Made by a program: the position numbers and the translations under genes | Source of the DNA: Capsaspora owczarzaki ATCC 30864 | Taxonomy: Eukaryota > Opisthokonta > Filasterea | Length of the DNA stretch: 64,000 bases | Assembly: GCF_000151315.2 (NCBI RefSeq) | Contig: NW_011887292.1 | Span: 661,534 to 725,533 of the forward strand | Reading direction: 5' to 3' | The notes under the pieces: generated by a model | Databases searched by the model: none | What the model was told of the DNA's origin: nothing | The model's input: the letters and a program-made list of their open reading frames with translations, nothing else | Shown: positions 34,096 to 47,081 of the stretch, one piece after another | Layout of the letters: every line of letters starts with the position of its first letter | How positions within the stretch are numbered: position 1 is the stretch's first letter

Positions 34096-35316
34096 GTTGT
34101 CGTCGTTGATGTTCTTGTGAGGGGCAAATCGCGCATGCCTTCCAGTGGGCTCCAACCGACTGCTCGCACCATGATCTCCCTCGTCGGTGTCAGCGTCAAA
34201 ATGCAAAACCTGGCTGACGCCACGGGAAGTGCGCCCGATGCGCCCTTGTGAACGGGGCTGCGAGCCGCCCGCACGAGAGCCGGAGGCGTGATTGGAGAAG
34301 CTCAGCCCACCCGCAAAGAACGGCTGGCTGCGACTGCTGCTGCTCTGCTGATGCAAGAGCTGCTGTCTTTGTGCAGCGAATGCCTGCGACCGTTCGTGGG
34401 ACGGCGGCAGGTCGTTCTCGACTCCGGGGATGGGCGAGGTGAAAGCTGTGCCAAAGAGTGCCAAGTGCTCGCGTGAGCGTTGGCGAGCGCTCGCTTGTTG
34501 CTGGTGCAGTTTTGACAATTCTTGTGGATTGATGCGCATCGGGCTGGGCGAGACATTTGGAAACCCTCTTCGCCCTGGTCGTCCGTCGCGCGGGGTTAGC
34601 GGTGTGTACGACTTTGTCGGAGTCGGCGGGGGATGCTGCGGCGACGCTGCCTCGTCATCATCAGCAGCCGGCCGTGTGGGCGCGGACGAGAACGACGACG
34701 ACCGCGGCCACGCCAATGGAGCAGTAGCCGCCGATGGAGCCGCCGCTGCTCCTGATGATGATGGTGGTCTTGGCAGCGAAGAAGAAGAAGAAGGCAGCTG
34801 CGCGTGCAGGTTGCCATTGAAACTGCGGTTTGAGAGGCTGTGCCCGCCGCCAAGGCCACCGCTGCCGCCGCTGTTGCTGCTGGTACTGCTGCTGCTGGTA
34901 CTGCTGGAGCCACTGCGGTGCTCGAGCAGGTGCTGTGCCATCGAGAAGGGAGCGACGGGGCCAGCTGAGGGCCGGATGCCGCCGTGCATCGCGCTTGGAG
35001 CTGCTGAGGCTGTGTCGCGGTTGCTGGGCGGCACGTGCGGGTCGTAGGCGTGCAGCTCGCCCGCCGGCCGCTCGTCTTGCCGCAATGCGTGCGTCTGAGC
35101 ATGGGTCTGCTGCCGAAAAGCGTGGTTTGGCGGCAGCGCATGCAGTGGAGATGCGTCTGCGGTGGTGCTGCCTGCTGGTTCTCGGGCTCGTGATGGGCGC
35201 CTTGCCACTCTTGGTGACGCTGCTGCTGCTGCTGCCGCCTGGTCTGGCTGTGCCTGTGGCGATGGCTCAGTCCCGCCTTCGGAGGCAGTGCGACTTCCCG
35301 AGCGTCGTCGCATCAT
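31700..35316 (-). CDS. PKMYT1: PKMYT1/WEE1-family inhibitory kinase with long disordered arms
   Basis: WEE1 and MYT1 phosphorylate the Thr14/Tyr15 region of CDK1 to block mitotic entry. Three exons: 35316-32545, 32435-32288 and 32184-31700, in phase, 1,134 residues. Residues 1-560 are Ser/Ala/Gln/Pro-rich with a long Asp/His run (about 34030-34110). The kinase starts near residue 564 with YFEQCF, as in MYT1, then GSGSFGNVFKVRSREDGRVYAIK, HPHCVQYYDAWEEQEVLY, HLDIKPENIF and LGDFGIAYRI. Between DFG (about 710) and GDSRYLAREVL (about 818) lies a ~100-residue Ser/Ala-rich insertion in the activation segment. After the kinase there is no clear transmembrane helix, unlike animal MYT1, so it could act in the nucleus like WEE1. 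The last exon is Gln/Pro/Ser-rich. Catalytic residues appear intact. Confidence 0.9.
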
Positions 35317-36143
35317 CGTCGGGCACGCTGCGTGGCTTTACAAAAAAAAAAAAAAAAATCAACGCCGACGTCTTTTGAAAAAAAAAAAGAAAAAAAAAAA
35401 AAGAGTCTCGAAAATCAAAGTCAAAAGGGCGAAACGAAAGAGGAAAACGAGTGGAGCGACTGGCGAGCAGGGCGAACAGAATGGAGCAGATGTGTATGGG
35501 TGTGTGTGTGTGTTGGGAAGGTCGCAGTGCTGCGGGAAGAAGACGAGCACTGGGCAAAGGAAAGCAACCCAACAAAAAGCCAATTCAGCTCAAAAAGAAC
35601 TATGGAGAAAAAAGAAAAAAAAAAAAAGGAGAAAAAAGGCGGGAAAATCGAAAAGGAGTGGAAAAGAGCAAATTTTGGCGGGAAAACTTGAAAAGCCCAA
35701 AAATGCGTGCAATTTTTGAAACACCAACGCAACGCAACGCGGGTTACCGTTTGGCACGGTGGGTGCTCGAATAGTTGTTAATTCATTATTATCAGCTTCC
35801 CAGCCTTTTGCGCAAAAGTACAGCACTGCAAAACTCTTTGACTGACGTGAATGTCAAACCAAAGCCCAGTCATCGACCCCTTCTACATGCTTCCAATGCT
35901 GCTGCCGATCGTGTTCGCCTGTTCGCTCACAAAATGCTGCTGCGTGATGATCAATGCGTTTTAGTGTCATCTGCCAAATGCGTTGTTTGACGCTCGACCT
36001 TCACTTGGTCATCCCAAGCCAACCCTTGTTTTTTGCATTTGGACATTGTTTCACTCAATCATCCGCAGATCAAAATACGAGCATCGGAATAATCCAATTC
36101 CCATCTGGATCACTCCATTGTTGACATTTCAAACAAAAAAAAA
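35317..36143. other. Divergent intergenic region, kinase / dihydropyrimidinase
   Basis: 827 bp with long A-runs at 35340-35402 and 35608-35637 and a GT run near 35498-35514. It should hold both promoters. No gene seen. Confidence 0.5.
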
Positions 36144-38917
<2,774 letters not shown>

Positions 38918-39078
38918 GCTGGTTGTTTTATTCGTTCTAGCTTTGTGTGTGGCAGACGGCCCCTCTTCTGGCTTTTGAATACAACGGATGAACACATTTT
39001 TGGAAACGTTTACTATCTATCAACAACAATTTGAGTCTGGCTCCTCTGACACTAACGATAACACACGACGACGAACGG
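38918..39078. other. Convergent 3' spacer, DPYS / U-box gene
   Basis: Only 161 bp between converging stops. No coding signal; 3' UTR overlap is likely. Confidence 0.5.
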
Positions 39079-40081
39079 CTACTCCACCATCGGCAACGAT
39101 GATGGACTGCCATCGAGGGCGGCGGCTTCATCAACCGCCAGTAGCACTGTCTTGGGCAAGCCATCCTGTGTGGGGAGCTGCACATTCAGTCGCCAAGTGC
39201 TGGAGATGGCGAGTCGAGCAGATTGTTGAGGCGCCAAGGTCAGACGACCAGTTTCGCGTCCATCGTCGTCGTGGACGTTAGAAGAGGCAAAGGGACGGTG
39301 ACGCTGTGCAACGAGCACCAGCGGCACAGTGCCACGGTTGGTCACTGCGAACGGGACTGACTGATTCGACGTCGGAAGCGCATCCAGCAGCAGAAACACG
39401 CTCTCGGCCATGGCCGGGTTCCAATTGGCGCCAGTGCACAGCGCGCGCACCGTGTCTGGATCGAGGCAACGCAGGCCCGCTCGCAGCGCCTCAGGGGCGA
39501 GTGTGACCTGCACCGCATCGTCTGCCACGCGTGGCACCCGTTCAGCGCCAGACGCAGACGCTGAGGAAGAGCATGGCAACGACGAGGATGTTGATGACGC
39601 GAGGGCGCTCTCGATGGCTGCCTTGACAGTGTAGTTTGGAAACAACTGTGCTTGAGTGAGAGGCTTCTTGGTCATCGGACATGTTTTGTGGGTCTGGAGC
39701 CACCTTTCGATGGCGTCGCGCTCAAAGCAGTGGCCGTACGGGGTCGAGACCGGGTCGGACATGACTTCCTGCGTGATGGGGCAGTTGAAGGCCTCCAACA
39801 CTTCGGACAAGGCGTGCTGGCTCTGTGCACGATGCAATGGTGATGACGAGGAGAATGATGCTGCTGATGCTGCTGGGGATGGGGATGGGTGGGCGCTGGG
39901 GCTGGTCTCGGCGTACTTGGTGCGCTGGCTCAGGAGCAGCGGTGACGCTGTCGTAGACCGCCTTCAGTCCTGCTCCAATGAGAGCTCCGGCCGCGAGCGC
40001 GATGCCGGCCACTGCAAAGATACCAAAGTCATCACTGTCGTCACTGGTCGAGCCATTCTTCTTGCTTTTGGATGGAGGCAT
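39079..40081 (-). CDS. Membrane-anchored U-box E3 ligase candidate
   Basis: Two exons, 40081-39917 and 39822-39079, joined in phase 0 across a 94 bp GTACGC...CACAG intron; 302 residues. Residues 1-18 are Lys/Ser/Asp-rich. Residues about 19-40, FGIFAVAGIALAAGALIGAGL, form one hydrophobic Gly/Ala-rich helix that should anchor the protein by its N-terminus. The U-box follows at about 60-130: FNCPITQEVMSDPVSTPYGHCFERDAIERWL in two halves, then TCPMTKKPL and LFPNYTVKAAIE, with the zinc-free RING-like hydrophobic pattern intact, so E2 binding is expected. The C-terminal ~110 residues include a predicted beta-rich stretch (VPFAVTNRGTVPLVLV, then LTLAPQQSARLAI), faintly like a VHL beta domain; that likeness is inference. 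Target membrane and substrates are unknown. Confidence 0.85.
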
Positions 40082-40695
40082 TTTTTTTGTTCGAGTTTGG
40101 TTGCACGCAGCGTAAGAAAATCGAAAGACGGAGAACGGAAAACGCAGCAAACGAGAAAACAAGAGAGAAACGATATTTGCTGAGGTTTTGCTGAGTTGCT
40201 GAATATGTTATGGATTGATGAAAATTCCAGTTTGACAAACCATTTGACGGTATTGCAGCGCAAGACGAGCGGCATGTGGATGAGTAAACCTGCCCTGAAC
40301 ATGGATTGCCAAAAACCCGAACGTTCTATTTGTCTTCGCGGTGCCTTGCGGACCCCTCCTTTCGTTTCGGTTTGTTTGGTCGCGCTCCCTCAGCCGTCGT
40401 GGAGCGTTCTGCGCAGTTCATGCAGGGTAGTGGAGCGACATACCCGAGCTCAACATTTTCCGGGAAGAATGCGGTTGCCAGTATTGGAATAAGCCCCGCG
40501 ATTGAATCATAAAGCGCCGCTGCCCATGATTCCAATCCGCATTGTCTCCTCCATCCATCATGATTGTTACCCAACGATGGTGTGGCGCATTGTTGTTGCT
40601 CCCATCATCGTCCCGAGCTGCGATGGACCATCGGAATCGGGATAAAAACAAAAACAAACAATTCCAAACGTGTAAAATCCCCCGAACGCATGTCA

Positions 40696-40734
40696 AATCG
40701 ATCATTGTCAAATCGATCAATTACCAATCGATCA
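40696..40734 (+). repeat. Three AATCGATCA elements at exact 15 bp spacing
   Basis: Identical 9-mers start at 40696, 40711 and 40726. Each contains the palindrome ATCGAT. The exact 15 bp period suggests an array of factor binding sites. A related TATCGATCA occurs at 42877, about 50 bp before the WOPR start codon. Confidence 0.75.
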
Positions 40735-41059
40735 GCGAAGGGGCTTGGAATCCCATCGGGTCCCTCTCACGCGATTTTCGCATGACGCTGTTGTCCAAAG
40801 TGAGCTTGTGCCGAGGACGGATGGAGTGGGGCGTGCGCCAGAGAGAGAGAGAGCATCAGCCAAATCGCAGCATCGAAATGATGCATCGTCCTTTCAACTT
40901 CCATCCTGCCCCTGGGTCGGGGCAATTGCCTTCGCGATTTATCCCATTTTCCGTCAAAAGAATGAATTTACGCAGATGGAAGACGCTCACTCTTGCATTT
41001 TGCTTTTTCTTTGACAAGCGTTGACAGTGAGTTGAAGCGAGTTGTTTTGTTTTTGATTT

Positions 41060-41340
41060 CGCTCCCTCTCGCGCTCCATCCACTCTCTTGCGCTCTCTCG
41101 CGCTCTCTATCGTTCTCTCTCTCTCTACACCCTCGCTCTCAACATCTCTGCCTCCCTCTCCTCTCTCCTCTGCCATAAAAGATCCCGCGGCATTCGCAGC
41201 GGACAATCTTTGGAGGGCGTTTCGTTCGCAGCTCCCATTCCCTCCCCTCTCACCTTCCTTCCCCTCTCCCCCGCCTCCGCTCTCTCGCCATCTCCCCCCC
41301 CCGCTTCTTCTCGCTCTTCCCCTCTACCCTGCTACACGAT
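41060..41340 (+). repeat. Pyrimidine-rich (CT/CCT) tract
   Basis: A block of about 280 bp dominated by C and T on the plus strand, with CTCTCT and CCCTCC short repeats. It may be part of the WOPR gene leader or promoter. Confidence 0.6.
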
Positions 41341-42934
41341 GCGTCATCAATGCGTCATGCCTTTTTTCTATTGCTATTCGCAATGGTCGCCACCCGATGC
41401 CAATCGGCCAGAAAAAAAAAAAAAACACAAAGAAAAAAAAAAACGCAAACACATTCTGTCAAATTCATCCTATCGACGGCTTGCTTCACCCTCCAAGCGA
41501 GGGCGTTCCTGACATTTCCGCGAGCTGCTCGTGTGAGCCATGGTTGGAGTCACAACTTTGTCGCTCGCCTGCAGCGCTCACCGACCCCACATGCCCCCAT
41601 CACCTGTTGCTCTTGTGGGTTGGCAGCAACACCTCTCAAACTCATCAAATCCTGATGAGGCGAGTTTGTGTTTTTTGTTTTTGCTTTTTTTTCTTCTTTG
41701 GCTTTTCCGTTCAACTCGAGCGTTTTTTATTTGATATTCAGTTCCTCCTTTTTTTATTTTCCGGTGTCACCGGAATTCGCTTTTTAATTCAGCCCTGGCC
41801 GCTGCTGCATGGGCGAGAGCAAGTCGTAGAGTGCGTTTCAAAATTGACTCGCGCTCGCGGGATTTTTGTTTTTTTTCCACTCTTCCCCACGCTCTCCGCC
41901 CCGCCCTGCTGACAACCGTCAATTAAAAAAACCACACCGACATCTGAAACAATAAAAAAAGACGCCAGATTCCAGGTGTCTGATGTGTGGGGTCGGTGTT
42001 GGCGTAGATCAGTGGAAAGCCCGATTTCTGGTTGGCTGGTTGTTTTGTTGAAACACAAAAATGTGTGTTGTTGTTGTTAACACCATCGGCATCGGATCGA
42101 TTCGAGTATGAAACGGAACGCCGTCCGATTTGGGACATGTCACTCCATTTTTATTTTTATTTGTATTTTTCTTTGATCGATTTCCTATCACATTTTTTTC
42201 TTTCGTTTTTTCTTTTTGGTTTTCTTCTTTCTTCTTCCGCTTGCGCGCTCTCCACTCTTGTACGTAGCTGAACGTGCACAACCAGCGCTTTGACACTGCA
42301 GTCCGCTCCAGCTGTCTTTGTGCGCCGAGTGCGGGGCAAAGTGGTTTGGCGTGGAAAAAAGCGAATTTCTCCTGTCATTGCGAAAAAAACTGTCAAAATA
42401 CTCAGATGCAATGCAACTTCCTCCGGTTCCTCCTCTTGCAACACCCTTCGCCTCCTCTTCCTCCTCTTCCTCCTCTTCCTCTTCCTCTTCTCGTTGCCCT
42501 GCGCGTGCTCCAACGAGCGTGCACCTTCTCCCCTTCCCCCCTTCCCTCCCCAACTTGCCATCATTCGACAATTTTTTGATTGCTCACACAAAGTTGTTTT
42601 TGTTTTTTGTCCTCCTATCGCACTCCTGTTTTTTTTTTTCTTTTTGTTTTTTTTTTCCTTTGTACTTCAACCGTTTCTCTTTGATAGATCTGCCAAGCAG
42701 CTCAACCCAAAACTGGTCCTGCCAGCTCCCTTCAAATTCGCTTTCGATTAATTTGATTTTTTATTTTTGTCGGATACCTCCACCTCGCCGGAACCACGAT
42801 TTCGCCATACGTCTTTTCCTCCCTCAATCTTTTTTCGGCCTAGCAACCAATCCTCTTTTGTAACATTCTTTTGTTTTATCGATCAAGTATCTCGACCTTG
42901 ACAAGCCAAGCACACACACACACAAAAACCAAGA

Positions 42935-44014
42935 ATGCCCGCTCAACTGACTCCCACCCTGCACGCCCCTGAGGCCGACAACCAAGGCGCCGCTCCTTTT
43001 GAAGCTGCCTCCCTGTTTGCGCACGCTCGCAACAACGCCATCCGCGTTATTCGCCAGCACTTGACTGCCGAGGAGAAATCCGCCATCAACACTGGCCATG
43101 TTTACATTTACTGCGGCAAGAAGATTGAGCGCTGGACGGACAACCGCCTGTGGTCCAAGGCGTACTCGACCAAGGCTGGCTGGCTCATCTACCGCGAGTT
43201 TGAGTTTGACCCGAACAACACGAACGGCCGCACCAAGAAGCGCAAGGCTGGCGGTCTGATCAAGAAGATTCTGAGCGATCCGACCCCCAACTCGACCCTC
43301 CGCCTGGTGTTTTACACCAACCACATTTCCGCCGCCGAGGCCGAGGAGGTCCCCACCAGCCCCCAGATTGCTCGCCGTCACAGCAGCAGCGTCATCCCCT
43401 CCGTGGCTGCCTCGATGGGCGGCTCGTACCGCCAGCGTCGCTCGTCCGACTCGTTATCCGAGAGCGATCTCGAGACGCTGCACGAGCGCGACGAGCAAAA
43501 CCACACCAACCTCTTTGCGTCGTCCACGCTGCGTCCGTCCCGGTCGGAGCCCACCCAGGCCGATGCAAGCGACTACCAGGACTACGCCTCCATCATGGCG
43601 CAGCTCAAGTCGTACCAGCAGCGTGTGGGCATGCTTGATCGCCCCGCCATGTTTTACGACCCGGCCCCGGTTGCCAGCACCACCTTCTTCCAGCCCATGC
43701 TTGGTCAGTTTGCGGATGCCCGCATGACCTTGGCGACCGCTGCCAACGACATGACGTTCGAGCAGTTCCTGGCGCAGGATTACTCGTCGTCCTCCTCCGC
43801 CTCGACGCTGCTGAGCACATCGGCCTCCATGCCAGCCATCGACGCCTCGACGCTCACCGACTCTTCCACGGCCACGTGCCTCACGCCCTTTGGCAACTTT
43901 TTCCAGCCCATTCCCAGCGTGAGCACCGCCGAAATGGTTGCCTTCGAGAACAACTTTCCCTTTGGCTTCTCCAGCCTCAGCAGCCACAACATTAGTGGCG
44001 TCTCGCACCAGTAA
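42935..44014 (+). CDS. WOPR-domain (Gti1/Pac2, Wor1-like) transcription regulator
   Basis: Single exon, 359 residues, start ATG preceded by AAGA. The WOPR domain (about residues 22-130) has both conserved parts. WOPRa: SLFAHARNNAIRVIRQHLT, INTGHVYIYCGKKIERWTD, NRLWSKAYSTKAGWLIYREF, which keeps the DNA-contacting RWTD-x-R-x-W core. WOPRb: AGGLIKKILSD and LRLVFYTNH. Wor1, Ryp1, Mit1 and Pac2 of fungi are master regulators of morphology that bind DNA through this domain. The rest is Ser/Ala/Thr-rich with SSSVIPSVAASM, a RQRRSSDSLSESDLE patch and hydrophobic/acidic stretches that could activate transcription. A linker basic patch RTKKRKAG between WOPRa and WOPRb may help nuclear entry. The family is best known from Fungi, so its presence beside animal-like genes is notable. 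Confidence 0.85.
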   Translation: MPAQLTPTLHAPEADNQGAAPFEAASLFAHARNNAIRVIRQHLTAEEKSAINTGHVYIYCGKKIERWTDNRLWSKAYSTKAGWLIYREFEFDPNNTNGRTKKRKAGGLIKKILSDPTPNSTLRLVFYTNHISAAEAEEVPTSPQIARRHSSSVIPSVAASMGGSYRQRRSSDSLSESDLETLHERDEQNHTNLFASSTLRPSRSEPTQADASDYQDYASIMAQLKSYQQRVGMLDRPAMFYDPAPVASTTFFQPMLGQFADARMTLATAANDMTFEQFLAQDYSSSSSASTLLSTSASMPAIDASTLTDSSTATCLTPFGNFFQPIPSVSTAEMVAFENNFPFGFSSLSSHNISGVSHQ

Positions 44015-44574
44015 AGTCGGGCACCACTTGTGATTGTCCCCCCTTATGCGTTTGAGTGCATCCGTCTTGATGGCTGCTGCACGTTCCATTTTGTTACCGT
44101 TGTTGTGATTGTTGTTGTTATGTTTGTCTCGTTCTTCGTTTCGGTTTGGTTATTTTTATATTATTGCTGCCTCCTATCATCAGGAGAGTTAGGTCCTTTG
44201 CGACTTTTTTTGTTTTCGAACACAGGCTGTACATTTGATGGATCGGTTATCCTGCGTCCATTGTTTTCATTTTACAATACACCGTTTTTTTTAAAAAAGA
44301 TTTTTCGACACACCAGCAGCAAGTAAACGGTCTACTTTACCAGTTCCAACTCTCGAATCGCGTTCAGAAGAAGAAGCCAAAGGGGTGCTTCCGTTCAAAC
44401 CCAAAATTGAACGCTCAATCCCCTTTCAGGACGATGGTCGACACCAAAAAAAACCAGCTCATACTACAAGCATCGTTTGATTGTCGATACAAAAACTAGA
44501 TCACATACAAGCATCGATACAACAAGGGAAAAAAACGCAACACACCGAAGCAAAGCTCAACCGGAACACTGCGC
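44015..44574. other. Convergent 3' spacer, WOPR gene / UAP1
   Basis: 560 bp between converging stops; T-rich first half, A-rich second half, as expected from facing 3' UTRs. No coding signal. Confidence 0.5.
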
Positions 44575-46670
44575 TCACTTTGGCAAAACCACCGTCGTGT
44601 CCTTGAAGATCTTGTTCATGGTGTAAGGCTCAAGTCCTTCGCCGGCATACGTGACAAGGGGCGAGATTTCGACCGCGGCATCGGGAAGAAGGCGGCCGCC
44701 CGCGGCTGCGACGTAGGAGGCGTGCAGATTGAGCAAATCGGCGCGGCACGTCTCGGGACAGTCCTTGCCAGCTCCAGGGGCATTCTTCAAGGGCGAGAAC
44801 TCTTCGTCGCGGAGAACTTGCAGGGCGCCCGAGTTGGTGGAGAGCGGGAAGACGTCGAAAACAAACATTTCGAGCTTGACGCCGTTCGGCTCCTTGGGCG
44901 TCACAATCTGACCGGAGGCAACGTCGACAAACGGAATCTTCTTCTTGGCAACGTGGTGGACGAGGGCGTCGCGGTGCTCAGTGAGCAGGGCGCGCAAGAA
45001 GGGGACGGAGAACATGTGGTTGGCAATGTTGCCGGCGTTGAACACGAGCTCGCCGGCGGCGTTGGTCCGCGCAGCAGTCTCCTTTGTGATTTCAGAGTAC
45101 TCGACGACACGCAGCTTGCCCTCGCACAGGCAGAGCACACCGACGGGCTCGTCCGGATAGGCCTTGGCGACCACCTTGTTGCCGCAGTCAACCTTCTTCT
45201 CCGAGCAGTAGCCAAAGAACACGGGGTCGCCGAGACGAACAAGCACATTGTCCACGCCATACACGTGCACGCGCTCAATGCCGCGCTTCTCCATGTCGCT
45301 CAGGGCCCCGCTGCGCTCCATGCTCGAAAACAGGCCGCCGTTGCCGTTCGGGGCGCGCGAAATCTGCCACGGCGACGCCAGAATGATCTTGCCTTCAAAC
45401 GACATGCAAGGGATGTTTTCTTGCTCGAAAAAGAAGATCTGGTCTGCGCGCAGGCCAAAGTTGTTGTGCGAGGCGAAAAACTCTTTCGTCTTGGCGTCTG
45501 TCGTGTCGCTGGTCATGACGTACCTGTGATGTGAGGAAGAACACACACAAAAAAAAAAAAACAGAGAAGGGAAACAGGGAATCAAAGTGAGACGAATGCG
45601 CAAAAGGTCAGCATCAAGCTGCTGTATGAAACCATACCACATCAGAGTCACCGATGCCTTCTTGGAAGTTTCAGCTGCGAGCTGCTGCAATCGCACAATG
45701 CGTTCGCCTTGGAGCTGGTAGAGCGACTTGTGCGAGGGAAGGCCGACATCGTACATGCCCTTGGGGTCGGCCGTTCCCAAACGTGTGCCCTGGCCGCCCG
45801 CGAGGAGCAAGACTGCGCACTTGCCATCTGCAATGAGCTGTACCCGACGAGGAAGAGGAAGAGGAGGAGGAGGAGCACACGAATGAAAGAAATCAGTCAG
45901 TTGTCAAGGGCTCAAAGGACGAGACTTTGCCATCCACTGCACATTGTGCTCATTCTGCAAACGCTGCATGACTCAGATCACAAACAACGACGTCGGTTGG
46001 AACACAAGTGCACACAAAGGAGGAAGTTGAAAAAAAAAAAAAAAGAGGAGGAACAAGTCTCGATCTTGTCCTAATCTGGTTTGGCAGGCCGTGCGTTTCT
46101 GTCATTTTGACGTTTTTTGACGTTTTGACGATGTTTGACGTTCGTTCTGGCCGTTCCGCTCATGATCTTCGATAGTTCTGCAAGTGCGACCCCCAACAAC
46201 ACACTGATACAATCTCACTGTCCTCTCCTCAAAGACGGCTGCTTCATCGCCTCGCCTGGTCGGTCGGTAAGGCGTGAACGCACAGTTCCTCACATCCTCC
46301 CAAACCGACTGCGCCACCCCAGCAACGCGCGCTCCATGCACCTTTTCTCCTTCTCTCTTACTTCGAGGCCATGCTGGCGCCACTGCTTGGCGTTGGCCTT
46401 GTCCGTGGTGGAGCCGACGCGGTCTGCTGGCAGCGGCGCAATGAGCGCGTCGAGCTTGCTCTGCGACTCTGCGCCAGACGTCTTCATGGCAGCCACAAAG
46501 TCGAGATTGACACGCGCGAGGTCCAGCGACTTGATGTCAGCGTAGAGGTGCGAGCGCTGGATGTCCGTCAGCGTCGGCCAAAAGTGCAGCAGATGCTCCT
46601 GGCCGTGCTTGGCCAGCGCAGCCTTCAGATCAGCCAGCTCGGCTTCAGTGGGTGCTCGATTTTGAACCAT
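44575..46670 (-). CDS. UAP1: UDP-N-acetylglucosamine pyrophosphorylase
   Basis: Makes UDP-GlcNAc from UTP and GlcNAc-1-phosphate, the last step of the hexosamine pathway that feeds chitin, N-glycans, GPI and O-GlcNAc. Three exons: 46670-46362, 45837-45638 and 45523-44575, in phase, 485 residues (human 505-522). The N-terminus AALAKHGQEHLLHFWPTL matches UAP1. The pyrophosphorylase signature LLLAGGQGTRLG then PKGMYDVGLPS is intact, followed by EQENIPCMSFEGKI, APNGNGGL, VEYSEI, FNAGNIANHMFSVPFL, KIPFVDV, FVFDVFPL and FSPLKNAPG. The 524 bp first intron carries a cluster of TGACG elements. The C-terminal end is a little shorter than in animals. It sits convergent with the WOPR gene. Confidence 0.95.
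46108..46140 (+). promoter_or_regulatory. Cluster of four TGACG (CRE half-site) elements in UAP1 intron 1
   Basis: TGACG occurs at 46108, 46118, 46126 and 46136, each preceded by a T-run, so spacing is 10, 8 and 10 bp. TGACG is the core half-site of CREB/ATF bZIP factors. An intronic enhancer is possible; I cannot test occupancy. Confidence 0.45.
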
Positions 46671-46871
46671 GACGAATGAACGATAATTGAATGAGTGAAT
46701 GAATGAAAGAATGAAGAGTGAATGCGTGAAATGGAATGGATGAAGGACGTGTAGAAAATGATAAAAAGAGCGTGCGTTGAGACAAATTTCGTACTTGCAA
46801 CCCTTTGACCCGTGTCGCCAAGAAGCAAATCATTGCCGTGTCAGTTTTGAAGGGATCAGAAGCAAAAAAAT

Positions 46872-46903
<32 letters not shown>

Positions 46904-47081
46904 AACACTACGAATCGAGGATATGCAGGGAGGCATGCACTTGCTATTCACAAATCTAAAACAAAAGCGGATTGACAAGTCGCCAACACACGCATCCTTC
47001 TTTACAACAAGCACTCGGGCGCCAAACAAAAAGCCGTTCCAAGTTGCTTTGAGGCCTGACGACAGCGTAGAGCACTGTGGC
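46671..47081. other. Intergenic region upstream of UAP1 with CA repeat
   Basis: 411 bp on the promoter side of UAP1 and the 3' side of the next minus-strand gene. It contains a perfect CA run at about 46874-46902 and ATTC/ATGA short repeats at 46690-46720. No gene. Confidence 0.5.
46874..46902. repeat. CA dinucleotide microsatellite
   Basis: About 14 perfect AC units, the longest pure dinucleotide run in the window. Confidence 0.9.

Larger units (their letters stand above)
40082..42934. promoter_or_regulatory. 2.85 kb divergent spacer upstream of U-box and WOPR genes
   Basis: The largest gene-free stretch in the window. It holds a phased AATCGATCA triplet (40696-40734) with one more TATCGATCA at 42877-42885, a strongly pyrimidine-rich block at 41060-41340 (CTCTC and CCCTCC on the plus strand), T-runs, and a TCCTCT tandem stretch at about 42449-42492. 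Open frames here are low-complexity only. For a compact genome this size suggests extended regulation of the transcription factor gene, which is inference. Confidence 0.55.

Noticed and set aside
39823-39966. U-box protein starting at a non-ATG codon in its own frame
   Set aside because: A phase-0 intron to the ATG exon at 40081 explains the start and supplies a membrane helix.
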